Part shown: in pieces, positions 40,093-48,666 of the stretch
Layout: every line of letters starts with the position of its first letter
Numbering within the stretch: the stretch's first letter is position 1
Source of the DNA: an uncultured Eggerthella sp.
Lineage (GTDB): Bacteria > Actinomycetota > Coriobacteriia > Coriobacteriales > Eggerthellaceae
Direction of reading: 5' to 3'
Length of the DNA: 64,000 bases
Assembly (NCBI GenBank): GCA_958431815.1
Contig: CAUASB010000003.1
Location: forward strand, 62,001 to 126,000
The notes under the pieces: model-generated
Told to the model about the DNA's origin: nothing
The model's database searches: none
Seen by the model: only the letters and a program-made list of their open reading frames with translations
Program-made: the position numbers and the translations under genes

Positions 40093-41538
40093 TTACTCCT
40101 CTGCCTGAAGCTTCTCGTAGGCTGCGTAAACATCCTCGATGGAGCCGGTGGTGCGGAAGCACTGCTCAGGGATGTGGTCGCAGTTGCCCTTGAGGATTTC
40201 GTCAAAGGAACGAACGGTGTCTTCCATCTTTACGTAGACGCCATCCTGACCGGTGAACTGCTTTGCAACATGGAAGTTCTGGCCGAGGAACTGCTGCACC
40301 TTACGTGCGCGGTTAACGATGACCTTCTGATCTTCCGTGAGTTCGTCCATACCCAGAATTGCGATGATGTCCTGGAGGTCCTTGTAGTTCTGCAGGATCT
40401 CCTGAACGCCAACAGCAACGCGGTAGTGCTCTTCGCCAACGATCTCGGGATCGAGAGCGCGAGAGCTGGACTCCAGCGGGTCAACAGCAGGATAGATGCC
40501 CATTTCGGCGATGGAGCGGTTAAGAACCGTCTTAGCATCGAGGTGGGTAAACGTCGTGGCCGGCGCGGGGTCGGTCAAGTCGTCGGCGGGAACGTATACG
40601 GCCTGTACGGACGTAATGGAACCGGTCTTCGTGGAGGTAATGCGCTCCTGCAGGTCGCCCATCTCGGTAGCGAGGGTGGGCTGATAGCCTACAGCGGAAG
40701 GCATACGGCCAAGAAGTGCGGATACCTCAGAACCTGCCTGGGTAAAGCGGAAAATGTTGTCGATGAACAGCAGAACGTCCTGGCCCTGGTCACGGAAGTA
40801 CTCTGCTTCGGTCAGGCCGCACAGGCCGACACGAAGACGAGCTCCAGGAGGCTCATTCATCTGACCGTAGACTAGGCAGGTCTTGTTGATAACGCCTGCG
40901 TCCGTCATTTCCAGGAACAGGTCGGTACCCTCACGAGTACGCTCGCCAACGCCGGTGAATACGGACGTACCACCATGCTCCTGAGCCAGGTTGTTGATGA
41001 GCTCCTGAATGATAACGGTCTTGCCTACGCCTGCACCGCCGAACAGACCGGTTTTACCACCCTTGATGAAGGGCTGGATAAGGTCGATAACCTTAATACC
41101 GGTTTCGAAGATCTCGGTCTTGTTGACGAGCTCTTCGTAAGCGGGAGCAGGACGATGGATGGGTGCCCACTGCTTAACGTCGGGCATGGGCATGCCGTCA
41201 ACGGGCTGGCCCATAACGTTCCAGATGCGGCCGAGGGTCTCAGGACCTACGGGCATCTTCATGGCTGCACCGGTGTCCTGTACCGGCAGGCCACGTACCA
41301 GGCCGTCGGTAGACGACATGGCAACGGAGCGAACCAGGTCACCAGGGAGGTGCATCTGAACCTCGAGGACGATGTCAAGATCGCCCGCGGGGGTAGTAGC
41401 TTTCACGGTCAAGGCGTTGTAGATTGCCGGCATGTGATCCGGAGCAAACTCAACGTCGACAACAGGGCCAACGATACGGACGATGTGTCCGATGGAACCC
41501 TGCGTGGCCGCAGAAGCAGTATTGGTTTCTTCAGCCAT
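40093..41538 (-). CDS. atpD: F-type ATP synthase beta subunit
   Basis: 481 residues. Catalytic subunit. Walker A GGAGVGKTVIIQELI (about residue 165), catalytic Glu region GVGERTREGTDL, Walker B VLLFIDNIFRFTQAG, and the conserved PSAVGYQPTLATEMG segment with adenine-binding residues. A 14-residue polar N-terminal tail precedes the first beta-barrel strand IGHIVRIVGPVVDVEF. The ATG directly follows the atpG stop. Confidence 0.98.
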   Translation of the reverse strand: MAEETNTASAATQGSIGHIVRIVGPVVDVEFAPDHMPAIYNALTVKATTPAGDLDIVLEVQMHLPGDLVRSVAMSSTDGLVRGLPVQDTGAAMKMPVGPETLGRIWNVMGQPVDGMPMPDVKQWAPIHRPAPAYEELVNKTEIFETGIKVIDLIQPFIKGGKTGLFGGAGVGKTVIIQELINNLAQEHGGTSVFTGVGERTREGTDLFLEMTDAGVINKTCLVYGQMNEPPGARLRVGLCGLTEAEYFRDQGQDVLLFIDNIFRFTQAGSEVSALLGRMPSAVGYQPTLATEMGDLQERITSTKTGSITSVQAVYVPADDLTDPAPATTFTHLDAKTVLNRSIAEMGIYPAVDPLESSSRALDPEIVGEEHYRVAVGVQEILQNYKDLQDIIAILGMDELTEDQKVIVNRARKVQQFLGQNFHVAKQFTGQDGVYVKMEDTVRSFDEILKGNCDHIPEQCFRTTGSIEDVYAAYEKLQAEE

Positions 41539-42459
41539 TTAGTCCTCCAAAGCTGCGGCGCCGCCGACGATCTCGTTGATCTCGGTTGTAATAGCGCCTT
41601 GACGTACACGGTTGTAGACACGGTTGAGGGTCTCAATCATGTCATTGGCGTTGTCCGTCGCATTCTTCATAGCATTGCGACGAGCAGCCTGCTCAGCAGC
41701 TGCTGAGTCGATGAGCATATAGTAGAAGTGACCTGCAATATACTCGGGAAGGAAGTGATCCAGAACATCTTCCTCGCTCGGCTCGTAATCGACAGCACCC
41801 GGAAGATCGGGGTTGTCGGGAGTCGGCTCGGTGATGCCGCCGCCCTTGACGAATCCCTCGCCCTTGGGGAGGAATGCCTTCGGGTCTACCGGCAACAGAG
41901 GCTGCTGGATCAGAACCTGCTCGCCAGCGTTCTTTGCATGGTTGTAAAGAACAACTACCTCGTCAATGTCGCCGGAGAGGAAATGCTCGATGGCATAGTC
42001 AGCCAGAGCATCGGACTCTTCGACGCGAGGATCAGCGGACAGGTCGCGGAAGGCAAGTACCGTATCGATGCCACGATACTTGAAGTAGCCGATCGCCTTC
42101 TTGCCGCATGCGGCAACAGCGACCTCCTTGCCCTCTGCCTTACGCTCCTTCATGATCTGCTCGGCACGACGAAGCACGCTGGAATTGAAGCCGCCAGCCA
42201 AACCACGGTCCGAGGCGATAACCACAATAAGGGTCTTCTTTACCTCGTCGTGAGCCTGCGTGAGCGGTGCAGTAGTACCGCCCATGCGCGCGATGTTGGC
42301 CAGCATTTCCTTCACAGCCTCGCCATAAGGCGTTGCAGCTTCGACACGCTCGGTCGAATGACGGATCTTAGCAGCAGCAACCATCTGCATGGTATGCGTG
42401 ATCTGCTTCGTCGATTCGACGGACTTTATTCGCCTTTCAATATCGTGAAGGTTGGGCAT
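41539..42459 (-). CDS. atpG: F-type ATP synthase gamma subunit
   Basis: 306 residues. Central rotor shaft. The N-terminal helix LHDIERRIKSVESTKQITHTMQMVAAAKIR and the C-terminal helix MKNATDNANDMIETLNRVYNRVRQGAITTEINEIVGGAAAL are the coiled pair that rotates in the alpha/beta hexamer. An acidic insertion (about 215-235, GGGITEPTPDNPDLPGAVDYEPSEED) lies in the Rossmann-like middle domain; similar loops are known in actinobacterial gamma subunits. Confidence 0.96.
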   Translation of the reverse strand: MPNLHDIERRIKSVESTKQITHTMQMVAAAKIRHSTERVEAATPYGEAVKEMLANIARMGGTTAPLTQAHDEVKKTLIVVIASDRGLAGGFNSSVLRRAEQIMKERKAEGKEVAVAACGKKAIGYFKYRGIDTVLAFRDLSADPRVEESDALADYAIEHFLSGDIDEVVVLYNHAKNAGEQVLIQQPLLPVDPKAFLPKGEGFVKGGGITEPTPDNPDLPGAVDYEPSEEDVLDHFLPEYIAGHFYYMLIDSAAAEQAARRNAMKNATDNANDMIETLNRVYNRVRQGAITTEINEIVGGAAALED

Positions 42460-42470
42460 AGTGACCTACC

Positions 42471-44036
42471 TTACGCGATGAACTGAGCCTTGAATGCCGG
42501 GATGGCAGCATTCAGTTCAGCCTCTACTTCGTCGGTGAACTTCTTTGCCTCAGCAAGCTTGTCCATTACGCCATTGCCGGAGTGATGCAGGTAATCAAGC
42601 ATCTCGCCGCGGAAGCGAACAATGCTCTTAACCGGTACATCGTCCAGGTAACCATGAGCGCCAGCCCAAATTGCGGTTGCCTGATCCTCAACGGACATCG
42701 GGCAGTAACGACCCTGCTTAAGCAGCTCGGTCATTGCAGCACCACGGGTAAGCTGCTGCTGGGTTGCAGCGTCCAGGTCGGAACCGAACTGGGTAAATGC
42801 AGCGAGCTCGCGGTATGCAGCCAAGTCGAGGCGAAGGGTACCAGCAACGGACTTCATGGACTTCACCTGAGCGGAGCCGCCAACGCGGGATACGGAGATA
42901 CCAACGTTTACAGCGGGGCGCTGACCCTGATAGAACAGGTCGGTGGTGAGGTAAATCTGACCGTCGGTAATGGAGATAACGTTCGTAGGAATGAACGCAC
43001 CAACGTCGCCAGCCTGGGTTTCGATGATCGGCAGCGCGGTAAGAGAACCGGCACCGTTCTCGTCGGACAGCTTACATGCACGCTCGAGCAGGCGAGAATG
43101 CAGGTAGAAGATGTCGCCAGGATATGCTTCGCGTCCGGGAGGACGATGCAGGGTCAAAGACATCTGACGGTAAGCAACAGCCTGCTTGGTAAGGTCGTCG
43201 TATACGCAGAGTACGTGACCGCCGGGGTTTTCGGCGTTAGCGGGCTTGCCGTCTTCGCCGTTGTACATGAAGTACTCGCCCATTGCAGCACCAACCATAG
43301 GAGCCATGTACTGCAGAGGAGCAGGATCAGATGCCGTGGCAGCTACAACGATGGTGTAGTCCATGGCGCCGAAGCGCTCGAGGGTCTCTACGATGCCAGA
43401 TACGGTGGAAGCCTTCTGGCCAACTGCGACGTAAACGCAGACCATGCCCTTGCCCTTTTGGTTGATGATGGCATCAACAGCAATAGAGGTCTTGCCGGTC
43501 TGGCGGTCGCCAATGATGAGTTCGCGCTGGCCACGGCCAATCGGAATCATGGAGTCAACTGCGAGGATGCCGGTCTGCATCGGCTCTTCAACAGGCTGAC
43601 GCTCATGAACGCCGGGAGCCTTGAACTCTACAGGACGGGTAGCAGTGGTCTCGATGGGACCCTTGCCGTCGATGGGCTGGCCAAGAACGTTAACAACGCG
43701 GCCGAGCATAGCCTTGCCCACGGGAACTTCCAGAATCTTGCCAGTGGTACGGACCTGGTCGTTTTCCTTGATTGCGGTGACGTCACCGAGGAGTACGGCG
43801 CCAACCTCTTCTTCTTCGAGGTTCTGCACCAAACCGGAAACGATACGTCCATCGGAAGCGACGAACTCGAGAAGCTCGCCAGACATCGCACCCTTAAGGC
43901 CGTCGATACGCGCAATACCGTCGCCAATTTGTACAACCGTGCCGGTCTCGCGAGACTCAACGCTGGTGTTGATGGCGTCGAGCTGCTTGCGCAGTGCGGC
44001 GTCGATAGACTGTGCGGTGATTTCAGTCACTAGCAT
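42471..44036 (-). CDS. atpA: F-type ATP synthase alpha subunit
   Basis: 521 residues. Non-catalytic nucleotide-binding subunit: Walker A GDRQTGKTSIAVD (about 169-181), VYVAVGQKASTV, VLCVYDDLTKQAVAYRQ, and the arginine-finger region VGISVSRVGGSAQ. N-terminal barrel has VVQIGDGIARIDGLKGAMSGELL. Starts 7 bp inside the end of atpH, so translation is coupled. Confidence 0.98.
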   Translation of the reverse strand: MLVTEITAQSIDAALRKQLDAINTSVESRETGTVVQIGDGIARIDGLKGAMSGELLEFVASDGRIVSGLVQNLEEEEVGAVLLGDVTAIKENDQVRTTGKILEVPVGKAMLGRVVNVLGQPIDGKGPIETTATRPVEFKAPGVHERQPVEEPMQTGILAVDSMIPIGRGQRELIIGDRQTGKTSIAVDAIINQKGKGMVCVYVAVGQKASTVSGIVETLERFGAMDYTIVVAATASDPAPLQYMAPMVGAAMGEYFMYNGEDGKPANAENPGGHVLCVYDDLTKQAVAYRQMSLTLHRPPGREAYPGDIFYLHSRLLERACKLSDENGAGSLTALPIIETQAGDVGAFIPTNVISITDGQIYLTTDLFYQGQRPAVNVGISVSRVGGSAQVKSMKSVAGTLRLDLAAYRELAAFTQFGSDLDAATQQQLTRGAAMTELLKQGRYCPMSVEDQATAIWAGAHGYLDDVPVKSIVRFRGEMLDYLHHSGNGVMDKLAEAKKFTDEVEAELNAAIPAFKAQFIA

Positions 44037-44602
44037 TCACCTCCATCTTTCTTTTTAAGAGCGATGCGAGCCTTGTCGAACTGCGAGCGCACGCTCGCAT
44101 CAACATAACGGCCGCTGGTGCTCATGATAATGCCGCCCTGGATAGATGGATCGATGTGCTCTACGAGAACACATTCGCGACCCAGATCAGATTCGGCCTT
44201 ATTGGTAATTACGGTTCGCAGGTTGTCATCAAGTTCAACAACCGTCGTCACATCAACAACGTTGAAGTTAAGCTTCGATACGATGAGCTCTTCGTACTGA
44301 GCCACAACGCGGCGGAACAGAGCTGCATCCATGCGGGAAGCCATGACTTCAAGAAGCTCTACGACCACAGGGTTATAGCCATCGAACACGTTGCGGGCCA
44401 GCTGCTGACGCTGTTCCGCAGTGTAAGCCTCGTCATCCAACGAGAGACGTAGATCGATGTTGGTTGCCATGAACCCGAGGACTTGGCGCATCTGGTTGCG
44501 AACCTCGACGACAGCGTCACGACCGCCGGTGGCGTTAGCGCCATCGATGGCAGCGTTGGCGTAGGCTGCAATCGTTTCATTGATGACAAGACGATTAGCC
44601 AT
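44030..44602 (-). CDS. atpH: F-type ATP synthase delta subunit
   Basis: 190 residues. Part of the peripheral stalk linking F1 to the b dimer. N-terminal helical domain (INETIAAYANAAIDGAN) is typical, and the C-terminus carries the diagnostic IQGGIIMSTSGRYVDASVRSQFDKAR (usually GG.. ..D..ID.S....L). Overlaps atpF by 8 bp and atpA by 7 bp. Confidence 0.93.
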   Translation of the reverse strand: MANRLVINETIAAYANAAIDGANATGGRDAVVEVRNQMRQVLGFMATNIDLRLSLDDEAYTAEQRQQLARNVFDGYNPVVVELLEVMASRMDAALFRRVVAQYEELIVSKLNFNVVDVTTVVELDDNLRTVITNKAESDLGRECVLVEHIDPSIQGGIIMSTSGRYVDASVRSQFDKARIALKKKDGGEC

Positions 44603-45191
44603 TTAGACTACCTGCCTCTTTCACGTAGCGCTCGATGAGCTTACGATGCTCGTCGTCGCTGAAGTCCTCACCGATCAGGCGAGATGCAACGGCAATAGAA
44701 GTATCGGCCATGGAAGCCTGAAGCTCCTTGATGGCGTTTTCCTTCTCCTGCTCGATTTGCGCACGAGCCTTGTCGACAATGGCATCTGCCTCTGCCTGAG
44801 CCTTGGCGGTGATTTCCTTTTCGATAGCATCGCCAGAGACCTTGGCATTGTTGAGGATCTGCTGAGCCTGGGTCTTAGCACCCTCAAGCTGCTCACGATA
44901 CTCAGCCAGCAGACGTTCGCTTTCCTGTCGTGCCTCTTCGGACTTCTCCAAAGAGTTCTTGATCGTTTCCTCGCGCTTGTTCAGCATGCCCTCGAACAGA
45001 GGCCAACCAAACTTGGCAAGAACGATCCACAAGATGATGAAGGCTACGAGCATGGGGATGAATTCTTCCATCTGAGGAAGAATCGCATTGATTCCTGCTC
45101 CTTCGTCAGCGAACGCGCATACCGGGAATGCCGCAGAAGCAGCCGCAAAGGCGATCATGCCACTTGCGCAGTTACGTACGTGTGCGTTCAA
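44595..45191 (-). CDS. atpF: F-type ATP synthase b subunit with signal-like N-terminus
   Basis: 198 residues from a TTG at 45191 with AAGGAGG 8 bp upstream. The first 29 residues (RNCASGMIAFAAASAAFPVCAFADEG) look like a cleavable signal peptide, followed by the true anchor helix (about 42-62, FIPMLVAFIILWIVLAKFGWPLF). A long charged coiled coil (65-198) forms the peripheral stalk. Most b subunits have only the one anchor helix, so a processed or double-spanning b is suggested. Confidence 0.92.
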   Translation of the reverse strand: MNAHVRNCASGMIAFAAASAAFPVCAFADEGAGINAILPQMEEFIPMLVAFIILWIVLAKFGWPLFEGMLNKREETIKNSLEKSEEARQESERLLAEYREQLEGAKTQAQQILNNAKVSGDAIEKEITAKAQAEADAIVDKARAQIEQEKENAIKELQASMADTSIAVASRLIGEDFSDDEHRKLIERYVKEAGSLNG

Positions 45192-45249
45192 TTCGCGTGC
45201 CTCCTTCTCTTCTTTCGGTTTCTTCGTTAGTTACTTACTTCGCGAAGTT

Positions 45250-45468
45250 CTAGCCGATGAAGAAAAGAACCAGGCCGAGCAGTGCAAGTGCCTCAGACAT
45301 TGCAGCGCCGATGAAGAAGTAGCCCATGAGCTGACCCTTCATTTCGGGCTGACGAGCAGCAGACACGCACAGGCCGTAGGTAGCAACGCCGATACCGATG
45401 CCAGGGCCGATTGCTGCGAGGCCATAGCCAACGACCTTCAACGCAGCGATTGCGAGAGTGAGTTCCAC
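45250..45468 (-). CDS. atpE: F-type ATP synthase c subunit
   Basis: 72 residues from a GTG with AAAGGAGG upstream. Two membrane helices joined by the polar loop ARQPEMKG. The ion-binding carboxylate is the Glu in GAAMSEALALLG. The Na+ coordinating pattern (Gln in helix 1 and Glu-Ser-Thr in helix 2) is absent (GIGIGVATYG, SEALALLG), so a proton-driven ring is inferred. The 150-bp gap to atpB contains GC hairpins. Confidence 0.96.
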   Translation of the reverse strand: MELTLAIAALKVVGYGLAAIGPGIGIGVATYGLCVSAARQPEMKGQLMGYFFIGAAMSEALALLGLVLFFIG

Positions 45469-45620
45469 GATTACCTCCTTTAGTTGGACAAGAGCCTTTC
45501 CCTTGTCCCTATTACCAATTCAGCTGTTTTTTCTTGTACCAGCTGTAGTACCAAAATCATGCGGCGGCCAACATGCCGCCAGCGCCCTTGCGGGCGCGGG
45601 CCGAAGACTGCTTCAACTTA

Positions 45621-46409
45621 TCAGTGAGGATGGATAGCCATACCGATGTAGGAAGAAGACAGAATGGTGAATACGTATGCCTGCAAGAAAGCAACCAGCG
45701 TTTCAAGCGCATACATGAAGAACAGCAAGAAGAACCATGCAATTGCAGGCAAGCCCGCAACGATGTCCATCTGGAAGATGGCGGTCTGCAGGAAGATGGT
45801 GGTTGCAAGCGAGAATACCGCCAGAACCATATGGCCTGCGAGCATGTTGCCGTAAAGTCGAACGGCGAGCGTCAGAACACGGATAACCATGGAGAAGAAC
45901 TCCAGGAACCAGATGACAGGAGCAATGGGAGCCGGTACGCCCGAAGGGCACAGCGACTTGAAGTAGTGGAAGAAGCCCAGTTCCTTCAAACCGTAGAAGT
46001 TGAAGTAGATGAAGGAGATGGCAGCCAATGCCCAGGTGATGGAGATGGTGCCCATAGCAGCCTTCGCACCCGGGATGAGGCCGATGATGTTGGCGGTAAG
46101 GATGAAGAAGAACAGCGTAGCCAGGAAGGGAACGTGCTTCTTGAAGCCTTCGCCGATAACGTCGGCGCCAACGCTTTCAGAGATGAAGTTGTAGCCGAAC
46201 TCGAAGATGTGTGCGAACTTGCCGTGAGGAACAAGCGTGAGCTTGCGTCCGGCGATGAGCACCAGTGCGGCTACCAGGACCAGCGCAACCAGCATGTACA
46301 GGACGTACTGGGATACGTGCCAACCCGCAATGGAAAAGACCGTCGTCGAGTCGAACTGAGACGAGAGATGCTGTGCCTCCTCGACGAACTGTGAAAGAGC
46401 TTCACCCAT
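45621..46409 (-). CDS. atpB: F-type ATP synthase a subunit
   Basis: 262 residues, five or six membrane helices. The essential half-channel arginine lies in VIRVLTLAVRLYGNMLAGHMVLAVF, the standard a-subunit signature. The C-terminal helix with VAFLQAYVFTILSSSYIGMAIHPH is also conserved. AAGGAA precedes the ATG. Second gene of the operon after atpI. Confidence 0.97.
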   Translation of the reverse strand: MGEALSQFVEEAQHLSSQFDSTTVFSIAGWHVSQYVLYMLVALVLVAALVLIAGRKLTLVPHGKFAHIFEFGYNFISESVGADVIGEGFKKHVPFLATLFFFILTANIIGLIPGAKAAMGTISITWALAAISFIYFNFYGLKELGFFHYFKSLCPSGVPAPIAPVIWFLEFFSMVIRVLTLAVRLYGNMLAGHMVLAVFSLATTIFLQTAIFQMDIVAGLPAIAWFFLLFFMYALETLVAFLQAYVFTILSSSYIGMAIHPH

Positions 46410-46437
46410 CAGGATTCCTTACCTTTCCGTTACTTAC

Positions 46438-46731
46438 TTACTTCTTGCGCTTAGCAAGGACGTTTTTATAAACGACATATGCAGACGTGGACACGATAAG
46501 CGCCACGATCTCAGCCACACCAAAGGGAAGAACCACGTCGCGCGCGTTCAGGGCGCACACGATAAGGCACACGGCAACCACGATGAGCGAGACAAACGTG
46601 CCCGCCAAACCGTAGAGACCGGCGCTCATGGCAGAAAGATTCGTGGAACGACGGGCAAGGCGCAAAGAGATGAACAGCGGGAGAAACCCGATGATGCCTG
46701 CTGCGATTCCTGCCAGTACGGGGACGATCAA
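46438..46731 (-). CDS. atpI: AtpI-like membrane protein
   Basis: 97 residues, four hydrophobic helices, with a basic C-terminal tail (KNVLAKRKK). Short, weakly conserved proteins of this size and topology head many atp operons and assist c-ring assembly or Mg2+ uptake. The call depends mainly on position (28 bp upstream of atpB, same strand) and topology. Confidence 0.75.
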   Translation of the reverse strand: MIVPVLAGIAAGIIGFLPLFISLRLARRSTNLSAMSAGLYGLAGTFVSLIVVAVCLIVCALNARDVVLPFGVAEIVALIVSTSAYVVYKNVLAKRKK

Positions 46732-47016
46732 ATCTTTCCTTTCTTCCAGGCTCTGGGCCTAAGCCCAATTTCGACCACATGCAGCATAAACGCCAGCATC
46801 TGGTTCCTATCAGTGTTTCCGATAACGTGCAATAAATTTGGGCGAGTGGTGCTTACTCTCAAACCCAGATGAACACAATACCGTAGTAACGCGTTATTAG
46901 AAACCATTTATCGGCAAGCAGACGGGCAATGTTTTGTTTTTGTCCCGTATTTTTGCCTGTTTCAAACTTCTTAAACACGTTCTAAAAAGCAAACATCCAC
47001 ATCTGTGGAAAACGAC
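46732..47016. other. Upstream region of the atp operon
   Basis: No gene seen. This should hold the atp promoter, but I could not settle on hexamers. A 16-bp dyad TAGTAACGCGTTATTA (46884-46899) lies here and partly resembles the AGTAACGC half-sites at 25.87 and 62.40 kb. Confidence 0.4.
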
Positions 47017-47490
47017 TTACCCATCTTTGCGAGTTTGTCCATCGAAGATGCGAATCTTGATGTTCGACTCGCCCAGAAGCTCCATCGCCAATTCGTCGGG
47101 ATAGGGATTGCGGTAGATGATCTCGCTGATGCCGGCATTGATGAGCATCTTCGCGCATACCACGCAGGGCTGCGTGGTGATGTAAATGGAAGAGCCCTCG
47201 ATGTCGATGCCGTAGCGCGCCGCCTGGAGCAGAGCGTTCTGCTCGGCGTGCAGGCCGCGGCATATCTCGTGGCGCTGGCCCGAGGGCACGCCCAGTTTTT
47301 CGCGCAAGCACCCTGTGACATCGCAGTGTCGCAGCCCCGTTGGCACGCCGTTGTACCCCGTTGCCAAGATGCGGCGTTCCTTCACGATGATGGCGCCGAC
47401 GGCACGGCGCAGACAGGTGGTTCGCGAAGCGACCTCATCAGCCAAGGTCATGAAGTACTCGTCCCACGAGGGACGCTCATGTGAAACCAT
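47017..47490 (-). CDS. Deoxycytidylate deaminase family protein (ComEB-like)
   Basis: 157 residues. Zinc-dependent dCMP/cytidine deaminase fold: catalytic GLHAEQNALLQAA (HxE) and PCVVCAKMLINAG (PCxxC), preceded by RRAVGAIIVKERRILATGYNGVPTGLRHC with the extra zinc-site His/Cys of dCMP deaminases (CDVTGCLRE). It supplies dUMP for thymidylate synthesis. 17 bp after upp, so probably co-transcribed, giving a pyrimidine salvage pair. Confidence 0.93.
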   Translation of the reverse strand: MVSHERPSWDEYFMTLADEVASRTTCLRRAVGAIIVKERRILATGYNGVPTGLRHCDVTGCLREKLGVPSGQRHEICRGLHAEQNALLQAARYGIDIEGSSIYITTQPCVVCAKMLINAGISEIIYRNPYPDELAMELLGESNIKIRIFDGQTRKDG

Positions 47491-47507
47491 GGCACTCCCC
47501 TTTCGTG

Positions 47508-48179
47508 TTAGGCGATATCGCTTTCTACCGGCGTGTCCTCGGTGCGGAAGATGCGATCACCCGCATCGCCCAGACCGGGAACGATGTAGGCATCGTCGTT
47601 CATGCCCTCATCGATTGCGCAGGTGAACAGGCGCACATCAGGATCGGCATCGAGCACCGCCTGAACGCCTTCCGGGGATGCCACCAAAACCATGGCGATA
47701 AGATCTTTCACGCCACGCTTGCGCAATGCGGCGATGGCGGCCTTCAACGACCCGCCCGTTGCCAGCATCGGGTCGACCAGCAGAACCTGGCGCTCGGCAA
47801 TGTAGCTGGGCATCTTCGCGTAGTACTCGATGGGCTCATGCGTTACCTCGTTGCGGTACATGCCCAAATGCGCCACCGGTGCCGTGGGGATAAGGTCGAG
47901 CATGCCATCGAGCATGCCCAGGCCCGCACGCAGGATGGGGACCACAACCGGCTCCAGGCCCGTGATGGTTTCGCATTCGCAGGTGGCGATGGGCGTTTCG
48001 ACGGTAATCGGCTTCGTAGCAAGGTGCTTGGTTGCCTCGTATGCCTCGAGCATCGTAAGCTCGCGTACCGACTGGCGGAAGATCACGTCGGGGGTGCTCT
48101 TGTCGCGAATGACGGAAAGCTTGTGCTTGATAAGCGGATGATCGACAACCGTGACGCGTTCGTTGCCCTTGAAATCCAT
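47508..48179 (-). CDS. upp: Uracil phosphoribosyltransferase
   Basis: 223 residues; 15 or so longer than typical Upp owing to a C-terminal tail. Converts uracil plus PRPP to UMP. Motifs: HPLIKHKLSVIRDKSTP at the N-terminus, VPILRAGLGMLDGML, the PRPP loop VLLVDPMLATGGSLKAAI, and uracil-binding YIVPGLGDAGDRIF. Ribosome site AAGGAG. The glyA-upp-atp neighbourhood is also found in Bacillus. Confidence 0.97.
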   Translation of the reverse strand: MDFKGNERVTVVDHPLIKHKLSVIRDKSTPDVIFRQSVRELTMLEAYEATKHLATKPITVETPIATCECETITGLEPVVVPILRAGLGMLDGMLDLIPTAPVAHLGMYRNEVTHEPIEYYAKMPSYIAERQVLLVDPMLATGGSLKAAIAALRKRGVKDLIAMVLVASPEGVQAVLDADPDVRLFTCAIDEGMNDDAYIVPGLGDAGDRIFRTEDTPVESDIA

Positions 48180-48538
48180 GTAACGTCTCCTTAGATAAGC
48201 AGCGAAATCCCAGCTTCCGCCGCATGAACATGCTTCACTACAGTGTATTGCATTCCCCGCCTTCTGTCGCGCACGGCATTGTGCGAGATGCCCAGGGGAG
48301 ATACCCCTTGAACACCCGTTGAACGGAGGTCAAAACACGAAACGCCCCAACAGGGGCGTTTTCAAGAAATCCAAAAATGAGCAAATAACGCAGCGAGGCC
48401 CGCCAGCAACCCAAGTTCACAGAATTTCGCGAGCGTAGCGCGCTTGCTATACAAGCTCGCAAACTCACGCAAAGAGAAGGGGCCCACCTGAGCCCCAATA
48501 TCAAATCATCCAAAGTCCGGGCATGCGCCAGTAAAGCA
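48180..48538. other. Gene-free region between glyA and upp
   Basis: No gene seen. It holds the upp upstream region, the hairpin at 48340-48362, a GGGGCCCACCTGAGCCCC stem (48479-48496) and AT-poor sequence. The family B palindrome follows on the glyA side. Confidence 0.5.
48340..48362. terminator. Hairpin between glyA and upp
   Basis: AAACGCCCC-aaca-GGGGCGTTT, 9-bp perfect stem; T residues flank both ends. Likely ends glyA transcription past the palindromic element. Confidence 0.7.
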
Positions 48539-48650
48539 GCGAGCGGGATTCTGGCGAGTGCAGGGGAAGCGAAAGGCCCATGGGGCTGGACTTCGTTCCG
48601 CCCCATGGGCCTTGAGGTTTCCCTGTGCCGCCAGAATCCCGCGCAGCGTC
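48539..48650. repeat. Palindromic element, family B copy 3
   Basis: Outer arms GCGGGATTCTGGCG (48543-48556) and complement (48629-48642), 14 bp perfect; inner arms AAGGCCCATGGGGC (48573-48586) and complement (48600-48613), 14 bp perfect; GGGAA/TTCCC between. Flanks GCGCAGCGTC and AGCGAGCGGG match the other copies. It begins 17 bp after the glyA stop. Confidence 0.85.
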
Positions 48651-48666
48651 AGGACGGCGCAATCCT

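Noticed and set aside
42582..44033. 483-codon plus-strand frame opposite atpA
   Set aside because: Antisense shadow of a strongly conserved gene with no independent features.
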